From Paludibacteraceae bacterium (GTDB lineage Bacteria > Bacteroidota > Bacteroidia > Bacteroidales > Paludibacteraceae): a stretch of DNA of 11,581 nt. The DNA lies in assembly GCA_947445425.1 (NCBI GenBank), contig CANFFA010000035.1:1-11581 (forward strand), written 5' to 3'. The position numbers and the translations under genes were made by a program. Shown in pieces: positions 1-6,156 of the stretch (within the stretch, counting starts at the first letter, position 1; the number at the start of each line of letters is the position of its first letter). Below the pieces are notes generated by a model. That model did no database searches and was not told the DNA's origin. It worked only from the letters and a program-made list of their open reading frames with translations.

Positions 1-150
1 ATTGGTGCTCGTATCAATGATCGTGACATGGTTTACAGCAAACTAAAAGAATCCGTTAAACTAGACAATAGTTTAGCTGCTAAAGCTGCTAAAGATCTTG
101 AATTTGCAAAATATGCAACTGAGGCAGAATTCCTTACGAATCTAAAATAA
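1..150 (+). CDS. C-terminal fragment of an unidentified protein
   Basis: Frame 1 is open from the first base and ends with TAA at 148-150, giving the last 49 residues of a protein whose start lies outside the window. The tail is charged and Ala/Lys rich, probably helical (for example KLKESVKLDNSLAAKAAK and a final EFLTNLK). I do not recognise the family and give no function. That it is a real gene end is supported by the regular codon use and by the strong intrinsic terminator beginning about 30 bases after the stop. Confidence 0.7.
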   Translation: MGARINDRDMVYSKLKESVKLDNSLAAKAAKDLEFAKYATEAEFLTNLK

Positions 151-178
151 GGGATTAAAAGAAGAATATAATTAAAAT

Positions 179-217
179 AAAAACCCCGATGTAGATAATC
201 TGCATCGGGGTTTTTTA
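179..217 (+). terminator. Intrinsic terminator of the left-edge gene
   Basis: CCCCGATG (184-191) pairs with CATCGGGG (203-210). The stem continues inward through a T-G wobble and three or four further pairs to a tiny loop near 197, and is followed by six T (211-216). A run of A precedes it, so it could also work on the opposite strand. It separates the gene ending at 150 from the repeat-filled region to the right. Confidence 0.92.
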
Positions 218-299
218 TTCCAATCTAAATAGCGAATTCCTCCTCATGGAGTTCGAGGTAATTGAAGATGAAAGGCTGTAATTTAATATCTTCATAAAA

Positions 300-324
300 A
301 AAACAGCTATAAGTAGCTGTTTTA
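300..324. terminator. Hairpin with A/T flanks, probable terminator
   Basis: AAAACAGCTA (300-309) pairs perfectly with TAGCTGTTTT (314-323) around a TAAG loop. A-rich sequence on the left and T-rich sequence on the right make it usable on both strands. No gene lies immediately upstream on the plus strand, so it more likely backs up the terminator at 179-217 or stops minus-strand transcripts leaving argS (which ends at 590) after they cross the palindromic element. Confidence 0.6.
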
Positions 325-327
325 TTT

Positions 328-340
328 ATGAATTATGAAT
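328..340 (+). repeat. Direct repeat, left copy (ATGAATTATGAAT)
   Basis: The 13-mer ATGAATTATGAAT occurs here and again at 574-586, on the two sides of the inverted-repeat element 341-568. It could be a target-site duplication or part of a short AT-rich tandem motif, since each copy is itself two overlapping TGAAT units. It is too AT-rich to be decisive. Confidence 0.6.
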
Positions 341-568
341 AAAGTCATTTAGTTAAGCCTGAGGGCTTAAAGGTGAATAGCCATGGTTGTTAACCTATGG
401 CTATAAGTAGTATATACCAACCCAGAAAGGGATGAATGCAATAAATCACTAACATTCAACCCTTTCAGGGTTGTGGGAGCTCCTGACTATTCACCACGAG
501 TTGTACTCGTGGCTATTCACCTTCAAGCCCGTTGGGCTTTTAAGAAAAGCCCTTAACTAAAGGACATT
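341..568. repeat. Palindrome-rich intergenic element (REP/MITE-like)
   Basis: No plausible ORF is present; nearly every base belongs to an inverted repeat. Outer arms are TTTAGTTAAG (348-357) and CTTAACTAAA (552-561). A second pair is GGTGAATAGCC (372-382) and GGCTATTCACC (511-521). Local hairpins are TTAAGCC/GGCTTAA (353-359/364-370), an ATAGCCATGG-type stem (377-404), a long stem of 21-base arms with three mismatches (418-438/453-473), CCACGAGT/ACTCGTGG (494-501/505-512) and AAGCCC/GGGCTT (525-530/534-539). GGAGCTCC (476-483) is a perfect palindrome. CTATTCACC also repeats directly at 487-495 and 513-521. The nested arrangement resembles a non-autonomous mobile or REP-type element. That class is an inference, as no transposase lies in the window. 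Confidence 0.75.
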
Positions 569-573
569 TAATA

Positions 574-586
574 ATGAATTATGAAT
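574..586 (+). repeat. Direct repeat, right copy (ATGAATTATGAAT)
   Basis: Second copy of the 13-mer at 328-340. It lies only three bases beyond the argS stop codon (590-592 on the minus strand), so the palindromic element and its flanks reach almost to the end of argS. Confidence 0.6.
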
Positions 587-589
587 TCG

Positions 590-2383
590 TTACATTCTTT
601 CCGGCACTTCAATTCCCAACAATCCCATTCCTGTTTTGATAATGGCAGCAACAGATTCTGAAAGCACCAATCTAAATTGTTTTAATTGAAGATTTTCTTC
701 TTTTAAAATTGAGAAATCATGGTAGAATTGGTTGTATTCTTTCACCAAATCATAAATATAATTTGCAACCAAAGCGGGACTAAATTCTTCACCAGCTAGT
801 TTGATAATACTTGGGAATTCTGTGAGCAATTGAACCAAATAGCTTTCCTTTTCAGAGATTGTCAAATTGATATCAGAAATCGTTGAAAAATCAATTCCTT
901 GATCCTTAGCTTTTCGCAACACCGACTTGATACGTGCGTGCGTATATTGAATAAAAGGACCTGTATTACCATTAAAATCAATGGATTCCTTAGGATTAAA
1001 GGTCATACTCTTACGAGGATCTACTTTGAGCATAAAGTATTTCAAGGAGCCTAATCCGACCATGCGGGCAATTCGCTCTATCTCTTCGGGTGTACAGTTA
1101 TCCAATTTACCCAATTCCTGTGAAGTCTCACGTGCTGTATCTATCATTTCAGTCATCAGATCATCAGCATCAACTACTGTTCCCTCACGACTCTTCATTT
1201 TACCTTCTGGCAATTCCACCATTCCATATGAAAAATGAACCAAGTCTTTTCCCCATTCAAAGCCTAATTTATCAAGTACAATTGACAAAACTTTAAAGTG
1301 GTAATCTTGCTCATTACCGACAACATACACCATTTTCTTGATATTGTAATCATCATAGCGAAGTTTTGCCGTACCAATATCCTGCGTCATGTACACAGAA
1401 GTACCGTCAGAACGCAACAGTAGTTTTTCGTCCAAACCATCAGCTGTTAGATCTGCCCAAACTGATCCATCTTCACGACGATATAGAACACCATTTGCAA
1501 GTCCTTCTTCAACTTTTTCTTTACCATCAAGATAGGTTTCCGATTCGTAATATATTTTATCAAAATCAACCCCCAATTGCTTGTAGGTCACGTCAAAGCC
1601 AGCATACACCCACGCGTTCATCATCTCCCACAATTGACGTACTTCTTTATCGTCATTTTCCCAAGCCAATAACATTTTCTGAGCCTCAAGAATTAGTGGC
1701 GCAGTTTTCTTGGCCTCTTCTTCGGTAGCACCCTTGCCCATCAATTCGGCAATCTCGGCTTTATAAGCTTTATCAAAAACCACATAGTATTTTCCTACCA
1801 AGTGATCCCCTTTCATCCCAGTACTTTCAGGTGTTTCAGCATTACCGAAAAGTTTCCAAGCCAACATTGATTTACAAATATGAATACCTCTATCGTTGAC
1901 GATATTGGTTTTAACCACCTTCCAACCATTGGCCTTTTGAATTTCAGAGATACTGTAACCCAATAAGTTATTGCGGATATGACCGAGGTGAAGTGGTTTA
2001 TTGGTATTGGGTGATGAATATTCGATCATCATCGTTTCTGCATCTTCTTTGGCAGTAGTTTTACCATAATCTACTGTTGAGTGAATCTCCTTCAAGGTTT
2101 CCAACCAATAGCTTTGACTAATGCTTAAATTTAAGAAACCTTTGATTACATTAAATCCAGAAACAATGGGATTATGCTTCAGTAAGAATTCACCAATTTC
2201 TTGTCCTGTTTGCTCAGGTGATTTACGAGCTGCTTTCACAAATGGAAAAATCACAACGGTAAGTTCCCCTTCAAATTCTCTTTTTGTTTTTTGCAGTTGT
2301 ATCTGACTGGCATCCAGCTTTAATCCATATAAACTATCAATCACTTGGGCCACCAGGCTTCCAATGGTACTTTCTAAATTCAT
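590..2383 (-). CDS. argS: Arginyl-tRNA synthetase
   Basis: Cytoplasmic class I aminoacyl-tRNA synthetase that attaches arginine to tRNA-Arg using ATP. The 597-residue protein has the expected family layout. An N-terminal Add1-type tRNA-contacting domain covers about residues 1-110. The Rossmann catalytic core begins with SSPNTNKPLHLGH, whose HLGH signature is at 132-135. The KMSKS counterpart is GKMKSREGT (394-401). The C-terminal anticodon-binding (DALR) helical domain includes NTGPFIQYTHARI near 473-485 and ends in the typical GLLGIEVPERM. Length and motifs are complete, with no sign of damage. The start gives the full N-terminal domain and lies about 20 nt below a TATCTTTG box, so argS appears to have its own promoter although nfo lies upstream on the same strand. 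Its 3' end abuts the repeat element. Confidence 0.97.
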   Translation of the reverse strand: MNLESTIGSLVAQVIDSLYGLKLDASQIQLQKTKREFEGELTVVIFPFVKAARKSPEQTGQEIGEFLLKHNPIVSGFNVIKGFLNLSISQSYWLETLKEIHSTVDYGKTTAKEDAETMMIEYSSPNTNKPLHLGHIRNNLLGYSISEIQKANGWKVVKTNIVNDRGIHICKSMLAWKLFGNAETPESTGMKGDHLVGKYYVVFDKAYKAEIAELMGKGATEEEAKKTAPLILEAQKMLLAWENDDKEVRQLWEMMNAWVYAGFDVTYKQLGVDFDKIYYESETYLDGKEKVEEGLANGVLYRREDGSVWADLTADGLDEKLLLRSDGTSVYMTQDIGTAKLRYDDYNIKKMVYVVGNEQDYHFKVLSIVLDKLGFEWGKDLVHFSYGMVELPEGKMKSREGTVVDADDLMTEMIDTARETSQELGKLDNCTPEEIERIARMVGLGSLKYFMLKVDPRKSMTFNPKESIDFNGNTGPFIQYTHARIKSVLRKAKDQGIDFSTISDINLTISEKESYLVQLLTEFPSIIKLAGEEFSPALVANYIYDLVKEYNQFYHDFSILKEENLQLKQFRLVLSESVAAIIKTGMGLLGIEVPERM

Positions 2384-2408
2384 CTTTTAAATTGTTTTGT
2401 TCGGGGTG

Positions 2409-2440
2409 CAAAGATACGAAAAATAAACAGATGAAAGGAC
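2409..2440 (-). promoter_or_regulatory. argS promoter (Bacteroidota -7 box)
   Basis: On the minus strand, TATCTTTG (complement of 2409-2416) matches the Bacteroidota primary-sigma -7 consensus TAnnTTTG exactly. The -33 element is only a weak T-rich match around 2433-2438. Transcription would begin near 2403, giving a leader of about 20 nt before the ATG at 2383. Confidence 0.7.
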
Positions 2441-2546
2441 TGATTTCATACTGCGGCACTGTCTATTAGCTAGAAAAATAAAAAATAAAATTCACAGAAA
2501 TAACTCGTATAATCTAAGGAATGTATAGTTCTAAATAAAATAAATA

Positions 2547-2587
2547 CCCCTAATACTGTAATTAAAAATTACAATACTAGGGGATTT
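2547..2587 (-). terminator. Terminator after nfo
   Basis: CCCCTA (2547-2552) pairs with TAGGGG (2578-2583). The stem continues with two mismatches to a core pairing 2557-2563 with 2567-2573 around an AAA loop, about 17 positions in all. On the minus strand it is followed by a T-rich stretch (TATTTATTTT). It lies about 50 bases past the nfo stop and so separates nfo from argS. The rest of 2384-2636 shows no gene. Confidence 0.75.
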
Positions 2588-2636
2588 TTACAATATAGTA
2601 TTTAGCTATGTTTTAATCGCAAGTATTAATCTCTGA

Positions 2637-3482
2637 TTACTTTTTAATCATCTTCCTCAGCATCTCAATCTCCTCATCCCAAATGGTCTCGTCCGGCGTT
2701 TCCAAAATAATCGGCATATTATCAAAACGGGAATCATTCATAAAGCGTTTAAAGAACTCAATACCAATGAAACCTTTACCGATACTATCATGTCTATCTA
2801 CACGAGTTGCAAGCGCTTTTTTACTGTCATTTAGGTGAATTCCTTTCAAATACTTAAACCCAACGATATTTTCAAAATCAGCAAATACTTGATCATAGCC
2901 CTCAGGAGTCAGAAAATCATAACCAGAAGCAAAGGTATGACAGGTATCAATACAAACCCCTACACGCGATTTATCTTCTACTTTATCAATGATATAGGCC
3001 AAATGTTCAAATTTAAAACCAAGGTTGGTCCCCTGCCCTGCTGTATTTTCAATAACAGCAGTTACCCCATGCGTTTTATTGAGGGTAATGTTAATAGACT
3101 CTGCTATCAAGTTCAAACACTCCTCTTCGGTAATTTTGCCCAAATGACTCCCTGGATGAAAATTCAATAATTTCAACCCCAACTGTTCACAACGCTGCAT
3201 TTCATCTAAAAAGGCGGCTCTAGATTTCTCCAAGGTATCTTCTTCGGGCTGCCCCAAATTAATAAGATAACTATCGTGTGGTAAAATATAATCTGGCAAC
3301 AAATTGTTTGCTGCACAATTCTCTTTAAATGCTTCAATACTCTTTGCACTCAAAGGTGCAGCTTTCCATTGCATTTGATTTTTTGTAAACAATGCAAAAG
3401 CATTTGCATTGATTTCTGCGGCATTCAATGGGGCATTCTCAACACCCCCAGATGCACTGACGTGGGCTCCGATGTATTTCAT
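2637..3482 (-). CDS. nfo: Endonuclease IV (AP endonuclease)
   Basis: Class II apurinic/apyrimidinic endonuclease of base-excision repair. It cuts 5' of abasic sites and clears 3' blocking groups, using a trinuclear zinc centre in a TIM barrel. The 281-residue protein starts with the family hallmark [13 protein letters not shown]. All nine metal ligands known from the E. coli enzyme appear at matching positions: H69, H109, E145, D179, H182, H216, D229, H231 and E261. They sit in [53 protein letters not shown] and ILETPD. It is intact. Upstream on the same strand is the aminotransferase gene, 114 bases away. That spacer is wholly heptamer repeat and runs into the nfo ATG (CCACTTATGAAA), with no ribosome-binding site. 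Co-transcription with the aminotransferase is likely but not proven. Confidence 0.97.
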   Translation of the reverse strand: MKYIGAHVSASGGVENAPLNAAEINANAFALFTKNQMQWKAAPLSAKSIEAFKENCAANNLLPDYILPHDSYLINLGQPEEDTLEKSRAAFLDEMQRCEQLGLKLLNFHPGSHLGKITEEECLNLIAESINITLNKTHGVTAVIENTAGQGTNLGFKFEHLAYIIDKVEDKSRVGVCIDTCHTFASGYDFLTPEGYDQVFADFENIVGFKYLKGIHLNDSKKALATRVDRHDSIGKGFIGIEFFKRFMNDSRFDNMPIILETPDETIWDEEIEMLRKMIKK

Positions 3483-3608
3483 AAGTGGTTAGTGATTAGT
3501 GATTAACGTTTAGTGATTAGTGATTAACGATTAGTGGTTAACGTTTAGTGCTTAACGTTTAGTGCTATTAAACTGCTAATCGTTAATCACTAAACGTTAA
3601 TCACTAAT
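3483..3608. repeat. Heptamer repeat array with inverted arms, between nfo and the aminotransferase
   Basis: From 3485 the plus strand reads as consecutive 7-mers of the type GTGATTA, ACGTTTA, GTGGTTA, ACGATTA, GTGCTTA, about 12 units to 3568. After a short centre the orientation flips to CTAATCG, TTAATCA, CTAAACG, TTAATCA. The left arm 3496-3534 (39 nt) and right arm 3576-3607 (32 nt) are perfect inverted copies except that the left arm has one extra heptamer. The transcript could fold into a long hairpin of at least 32 bp. The array fills the entire spacer: it runs up to the nfo start codon (3482) and covers the aminotransferase stop codon (3597-3599) and its last two or three codons. Confidence 0.9.
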
Positions 3609-4742
3609 TAAGTATTTTTCAATTCTATTGAGTCCTTCGACGATATTTTCCAAAGAGTTGGCATAAGAAAAGCGAATAAAACCTTCGCCATTGCTACCAA
3701 AATCTACTCCAGGTGTGATACCCACATGCGCATTTTCCAACACATCAAATGCAAAATGATAGGAATCGGAAGTGAATTTACGGGCATCTGCCAAGACATA
3801 AAACGCACCCTTCGGTTCAGTTTTTATCTCAAATCCTATTGCTCGCAAACGTTTGATCATGTAAATACGACTCTCATTATAAACCTGGAGCATATTATCG
3901 ATATCAGCTTTACTCTTTTTCAATGCGGCAATCCCAGCTGCCTGAGCGGTAGAGGGTGCACAAATAAACAAATTCTGTTGCAGAATTTGCAAGGTACGCA
4001 TATAAGCTTTTGGTGCAATAAGATAACCCAAGCGCAAGCCAGTCATGGCAAATCGCTTTGAGAATCCATTGACAACAAAGGCATTGTCGGTAAATTCTAA
4101 AATACTTCGTGCTCGACCTTCGTAAACAAGCCCATGGTAAATCTCATCAGAAAGTATGGGAATATTTAATTTTGCCAATGCTTCAAACACTTTATCCTCC
4201 ACTAAAGTTCCCGAAGGGTTCATAGGAGAATTAACAAAAATGGCTTTGGTCTTTGTAGTGATTGCTGCTTTTAGTTTCTCAATATCATATTGAAAACCAT
4301 CCTCAGCTTCTACATTTACTTCTACAGGAGTGGCTCGACATGCTAATGCAAAGTTTCTATAACATGGATAGCCTGGATTTGAAATAATCACTTCATCATC
4401 AGCATTACAGATGGCCATCAAGGCCATTAAAATAGCAGGAGACGAACCTGAAGTCACCACTATGCAATCGGGTGAAACCTTAACGCCATACTCTTGTAAA
4501 TAAAAAAGTGCAATAGCTTCCCGCAACTCCAAAGAACCAAGCGAATGCGTATAATGCGTAAGCCCTTCACTTTGAGCCTGTGATGCAGCCTCGGCAATAC
4601 AAATTGGCATATCAAAATCAGGCTCCCCTACCTCCAAATGAATGATGTTGTGACCTTGTTTTTCCAATTCAGTCGCCCGCTCCAATACCTCCATCACGAT
4701 AAAAGGAGTCATCTGTTCAGCATGCCGGTTCAATATAGTCAT
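3597..4742 (-). CDS. Class I pyridoxal-phosphate aminotransferase
   Basis: Cytosolic fold-type I, aspartate-aminotransferase-like enzyme that moves an amino group between an amino acid and a 2-oxo acid; the substrate cannot be read from the sequence. The 381 residues carry the full motif set: VGEPDF at 38-43, SGSSPAI at 98-104, NPGYP at 122-126, NSPMNPSGT at 171-179 (N175 contacts the cofactor), SDEIYHGLVY at 198-207 (D199, Y202), the Schiff-base lysine K229 in NGFSKRFAMTGLRLGY, and the carboxylate-binding R357 in GFIRFSYA. The length is normal. The C-terminus ...KYLISD and the stop codon are written in heptamer-repeat sequence, so the natural end may have been altered by the repeat. nfo follows on the same strand. 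A promoter-terminator unit lies 130-245 bases upstream and may control it. Confidence 0.93.
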   Translation of the reverse strand: MTILNRHAEQMTPFIVMEVLERATELEKQGHNIIHLEVGEPDFDMPICIAEAASQAQSEGLTHYTHSLGSLELREAIALFYLQEYGVKVSPDCIVVTSGSSPAILMALMAICNADDEVIISNPGYPCYRNFALACRATPVEVNVEAEDGFQYDIEKLKAAITTKTKAIFVNSPMNPSGTLVEDKVFEALAKLNIPILSDEIYHGLVYEGRARSILEFTDNAFVVNGFSKRFAMTGLRLGYLIAPKAYMRTLQILQQNLFICAPSTAQAAGIAALKKSKADIDNMLQVYNESRIYMIKRLRAIGFEIKTEPKGAFYVLADARKFTSDSYHFAFDVLENAHVGITPGVDFGSNGEGFIRFSYANSLENIVEGLNRIEKYLISD

Positions 4743-4766
4743 GAATAATAATTGCTTAGCTTTTTA

Positions 4767-4797
4767 CAAATGAAGTAACGTTAAATAAAACTAAAAA
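4767..4797 (-). promoter_or_regulatory. Possible proximal aminotransferase promoter
   Basis: TTCATTTG on the minus strand (complement of 4767-4774) has one mismatch to TAnnTTTG. A TTTT sits 19 bases upstream (complement of 4794-4797). If used, it would give a leader of about 20 nt and let the aminotransferase be expressed independently of the upstream terminator. The match is moderate only. Confidence 0.35.
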
Positions 4798-4872
4798 GGA
4801 TAAACCTTAACTTTTCCTCGTCAATAAGGATTAGAAAGTCTATTTTCTGAAACTCTATCTTCGCAGCGACAT

Positions 4873-4922
4873 AAAAAAAAGCGAAACTTGGCATGAATTG
4901 AGAACCTACCAAGTCTCGCTTT
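4873..4922 (-). terminator. Intrinsic terminator (minus strand) upstream of the aminotransferase
   Basis: On the minus strand AAAGCGAGACTTGG (4922 to 4909) pairs with CCAAGTTTCGCTTT (4891 to 4878): 14 pairs with a single G-U wobble and a 17-base loop. The U-run is the complement of the eight A at 4873-4880. The wobble is a pair only in the minus-strand RNA (it is an A-C mismatch on the plus strand), and the T-run also follows on the minus side, so the signal points to minus-strand transcription. Confidence 0.85.
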
Positions 4923-4950
4923 AAGTTCCTAACCGCATTAAGATTGAAAG
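4873..4950 (-). ncRNA. Candidate ~80 nt small RNA or attenuated leader
   Basis: Inferred RNA bounded by a strong promoter (4957-4987) and an intrinsic terminator (4873-4922), both on the minus strand. The predicted start is about 4948-4952 and the end about 4873. Only about 30 nt of single-stranded 5' segment precede the terminator stem. That segment contains a five-codon ORF, ATG CGG TTA GGA ACT TAA, which reads into the start of the stem. It resembles no RNA family I know. Two readings remain open: a free-standing small RNA, or the terminated form of a long leader for the aminotransferase gene that starts 130 nt further on. Confidence 0.55.
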
Positions 4951-4956
4951 GAGAAA

Positions 4957-4987
4957 CAAATATAAGGCAAAAAAATGGGAGAGCAAA
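4957..4987 (-). promoter_or_regulatory. Near-consensus Bacteroidota promoter for the small RNA/leader
   Basis: On the minus strand, TTTG (complement of 4984-4987), exactly 19 bases, then TATATTTG (complement of 4957-4964). This matches the Bacteroidota housekeeping promoter layout of TTTG, about 19 nt, TAnnTTTG in both boxes and spacing. It is the best promoter in the window and does not sit immediately before any protein gene. Confidence 0.8.
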
Positions 4988-5129
4988 CAAAATTAAAATA
5001 AATGCAGACATAAACTGAGACCTGCTTTCGGTCCTTTATTCAGTATGCGCAGTTAAAAATTCAACAAAGGCCTTTATTAATCAGAACTATATGTAGCAAT
5101 AAAGCCTAAAACTCACCAAATTCACATTT

Positions 5130-6146
5130 ATGAAGAAACCGATTTTATATAGTTTAGCATTTATTTCAATTGCTTTCAGCCTACAGGCCTGTAAGGACGA
5201 GAAAGCTCCAGCCGCATCAATATCAGATTCCCCAAAAGATGTAGCGATAGAAATTTCACAAGAAAAAGAGAAAGTACAATTCTCAGAGGCTATTTTCACG
5301 CCCGAAAATGCAGAGTTCTGCAAAGGTGAATATGTTCAAAGCCTGCCACAACAAATGAGAATGAGAAGAGCAGGCGCATCGGAAGTGAACGACACCATCA
5401 CCTCAGCCGATGAAATTCCGGTGATGAGCGTCGAAACCATCGCACAAAAAATTTACACCGATGGAACCATTTCATTTCTTTCCGAAGACAAAACTACTGA
5501 AGACATGAAGTACATTGAGACCATCAACGTTCACCCGCAGCCTGAAAACGAGCGCGTTGCCAAGACCATTATCAAGGACAATGTGGTTTACTTGTATAAT
5601 TCTGCTGGCGAATTGCTAAAATCTGACCCCGCCGGTGATATAAACATGAAGCCCATGCTCGATTCTTTACAAGCGAGTATGGCTAGCCCTGTTCAAAATA
5701 GCCCGGCAGCCCAACGTGCAAAAAGGAGCATAGCCATACAAAAGGCCAATAGCAGTGGGATGCGTTTGGTTAGTGAAAACCCAACAGAAGTCATTATGGA
5801 AATGGATATGGGAAACAGTAGTTCAAGCCTCTCCAGCAGGGTAAAGACAAATGTATCCAAAAAAGCTGTCATGCGATTTTCTCCAGATTTGACGCGCATG
5901 TATTCTCAAAAAATATATGAAGGAGAACAATTAACACAATCAGTAGAAATGGATTATGCTACTAAGGAGGAGCGGCAATTTAGCAATATAGCGCCTGATG
6001 CTTTCAAAAGCTCCGGTCTTCCTGATGCCAACATCAAACAAATTCGACGCAAAAGCCTGATGGCCAAGCTAGATGGAACACCATTTGTGATTAATAATAT
6101 AGAGACCTATAAAAAGAACCAAGTAATGTATAACTTTGTAAAATAA
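5130..6146 (+). CDS. Lipoprotein of unknown function, probably surface exposed
   Basis: 338 residues that I cannot assign to a family. The N-terminus MKKPILYSLAFISIAFSLQAC is a lipoprotein signal peptide with lipobox LQAC, making Cys21 the lipidated residue. The next residues KDEK fit the acidic export signal described for surface lipoproteins of Bacteroidota (Lys followed by two acidic residues), so cell-surface display is a fair inference. The mature part is polar. A Met/Arg-rich segment (QQMRMRRAG, about 75-82) follows a possible second cysteine (C64). There is a Ser-rich stretch near 229-236, and the C-terminal third looks beta-rich (KAVMRFSPDLTRMYSQKIYEG). No catalytic motif is visible. 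It is followed by the lipase-like gene after only 10 bases, so the two are almost certainly co-transcribed. No convincing promoter precedes it. Part of its 5' half looks more GC-rich by eye than its neighbours. Confidence 0.88.
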   Translation: MKKPILYSLAFISIAFSLQACKDEKAPAASISDSPKDVAIEISQEKEKVQFSEAIFTPENAEFCKGEYVQSLPQQMRMRRAGASEVNDTITSADEIPVMSVETIAQKIYTDGTISFLSEDKTTEDMKYIETINVHPQPENERVAKTIIKDNVVYLYNSAGELLKSDPAGDINMKPMLDSLQASMASPVQNSPAAQRAKRSIAIQKANSSGMRLVSENPTEVIMEMDMGNSSSSLSSRVKTNVSKKAVMRFSPDLTRMYSQKIYEGEQLTQSVEMDYATKEERQFSNIAPDAFKSSGLPDANIKQIRRKSLMAKLDGTPFVINNIETYKKNQVMYNFVK

Positions 6147-6156
6147 TTGACCTGTT

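Noticed and set aside
2284..2469. 61-codon plus-strand ORF across the argS start and promoter
   Set aside because: It is antisense to argS and its promoter box, has no homology that I recognise, and is short enough to occur by chance.
3483..3608. CRISPR array as an explanation of the regular repeats
   Set aside because: The units are 7 bp with no unique spacers between them, there are no cas genes nearby, and the array inverts in the middle.
4781..5011. 76-codon minus-strand ORF with a hydrophobic N-terminus (MSAFILILFALPFF...)
   Set aside because: It is AT-rich and contains no recognisable motif. It overlaps the promoter (4957-4987) and terminator (4873-4922), which explain the region better. 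The hydrophobic start looks like translated T-rich sequence.
5018..5040. Hairpin GACC...GGTC followed by TTTATT as a terminator before the lipoprotein gene
   Set aside because: Only four pairs form the stem, and there is no gene upstream on that strand. It is too weak to annotate.
5084..5129. TATATGTA as the promoter of the lipoprotein-lipase operon
   Set aside because: It has two mismatches in the conserved TTTG half and no -33 partner. The real promoter of this operon could not be identified.
5087..5323. 78-codon minus-strand ORF over the start of the lipoprotein gene
   Set aside because: It lies opposite a well-supported coding sequence with a signal peptide and lipobox, and its own product has no family features.
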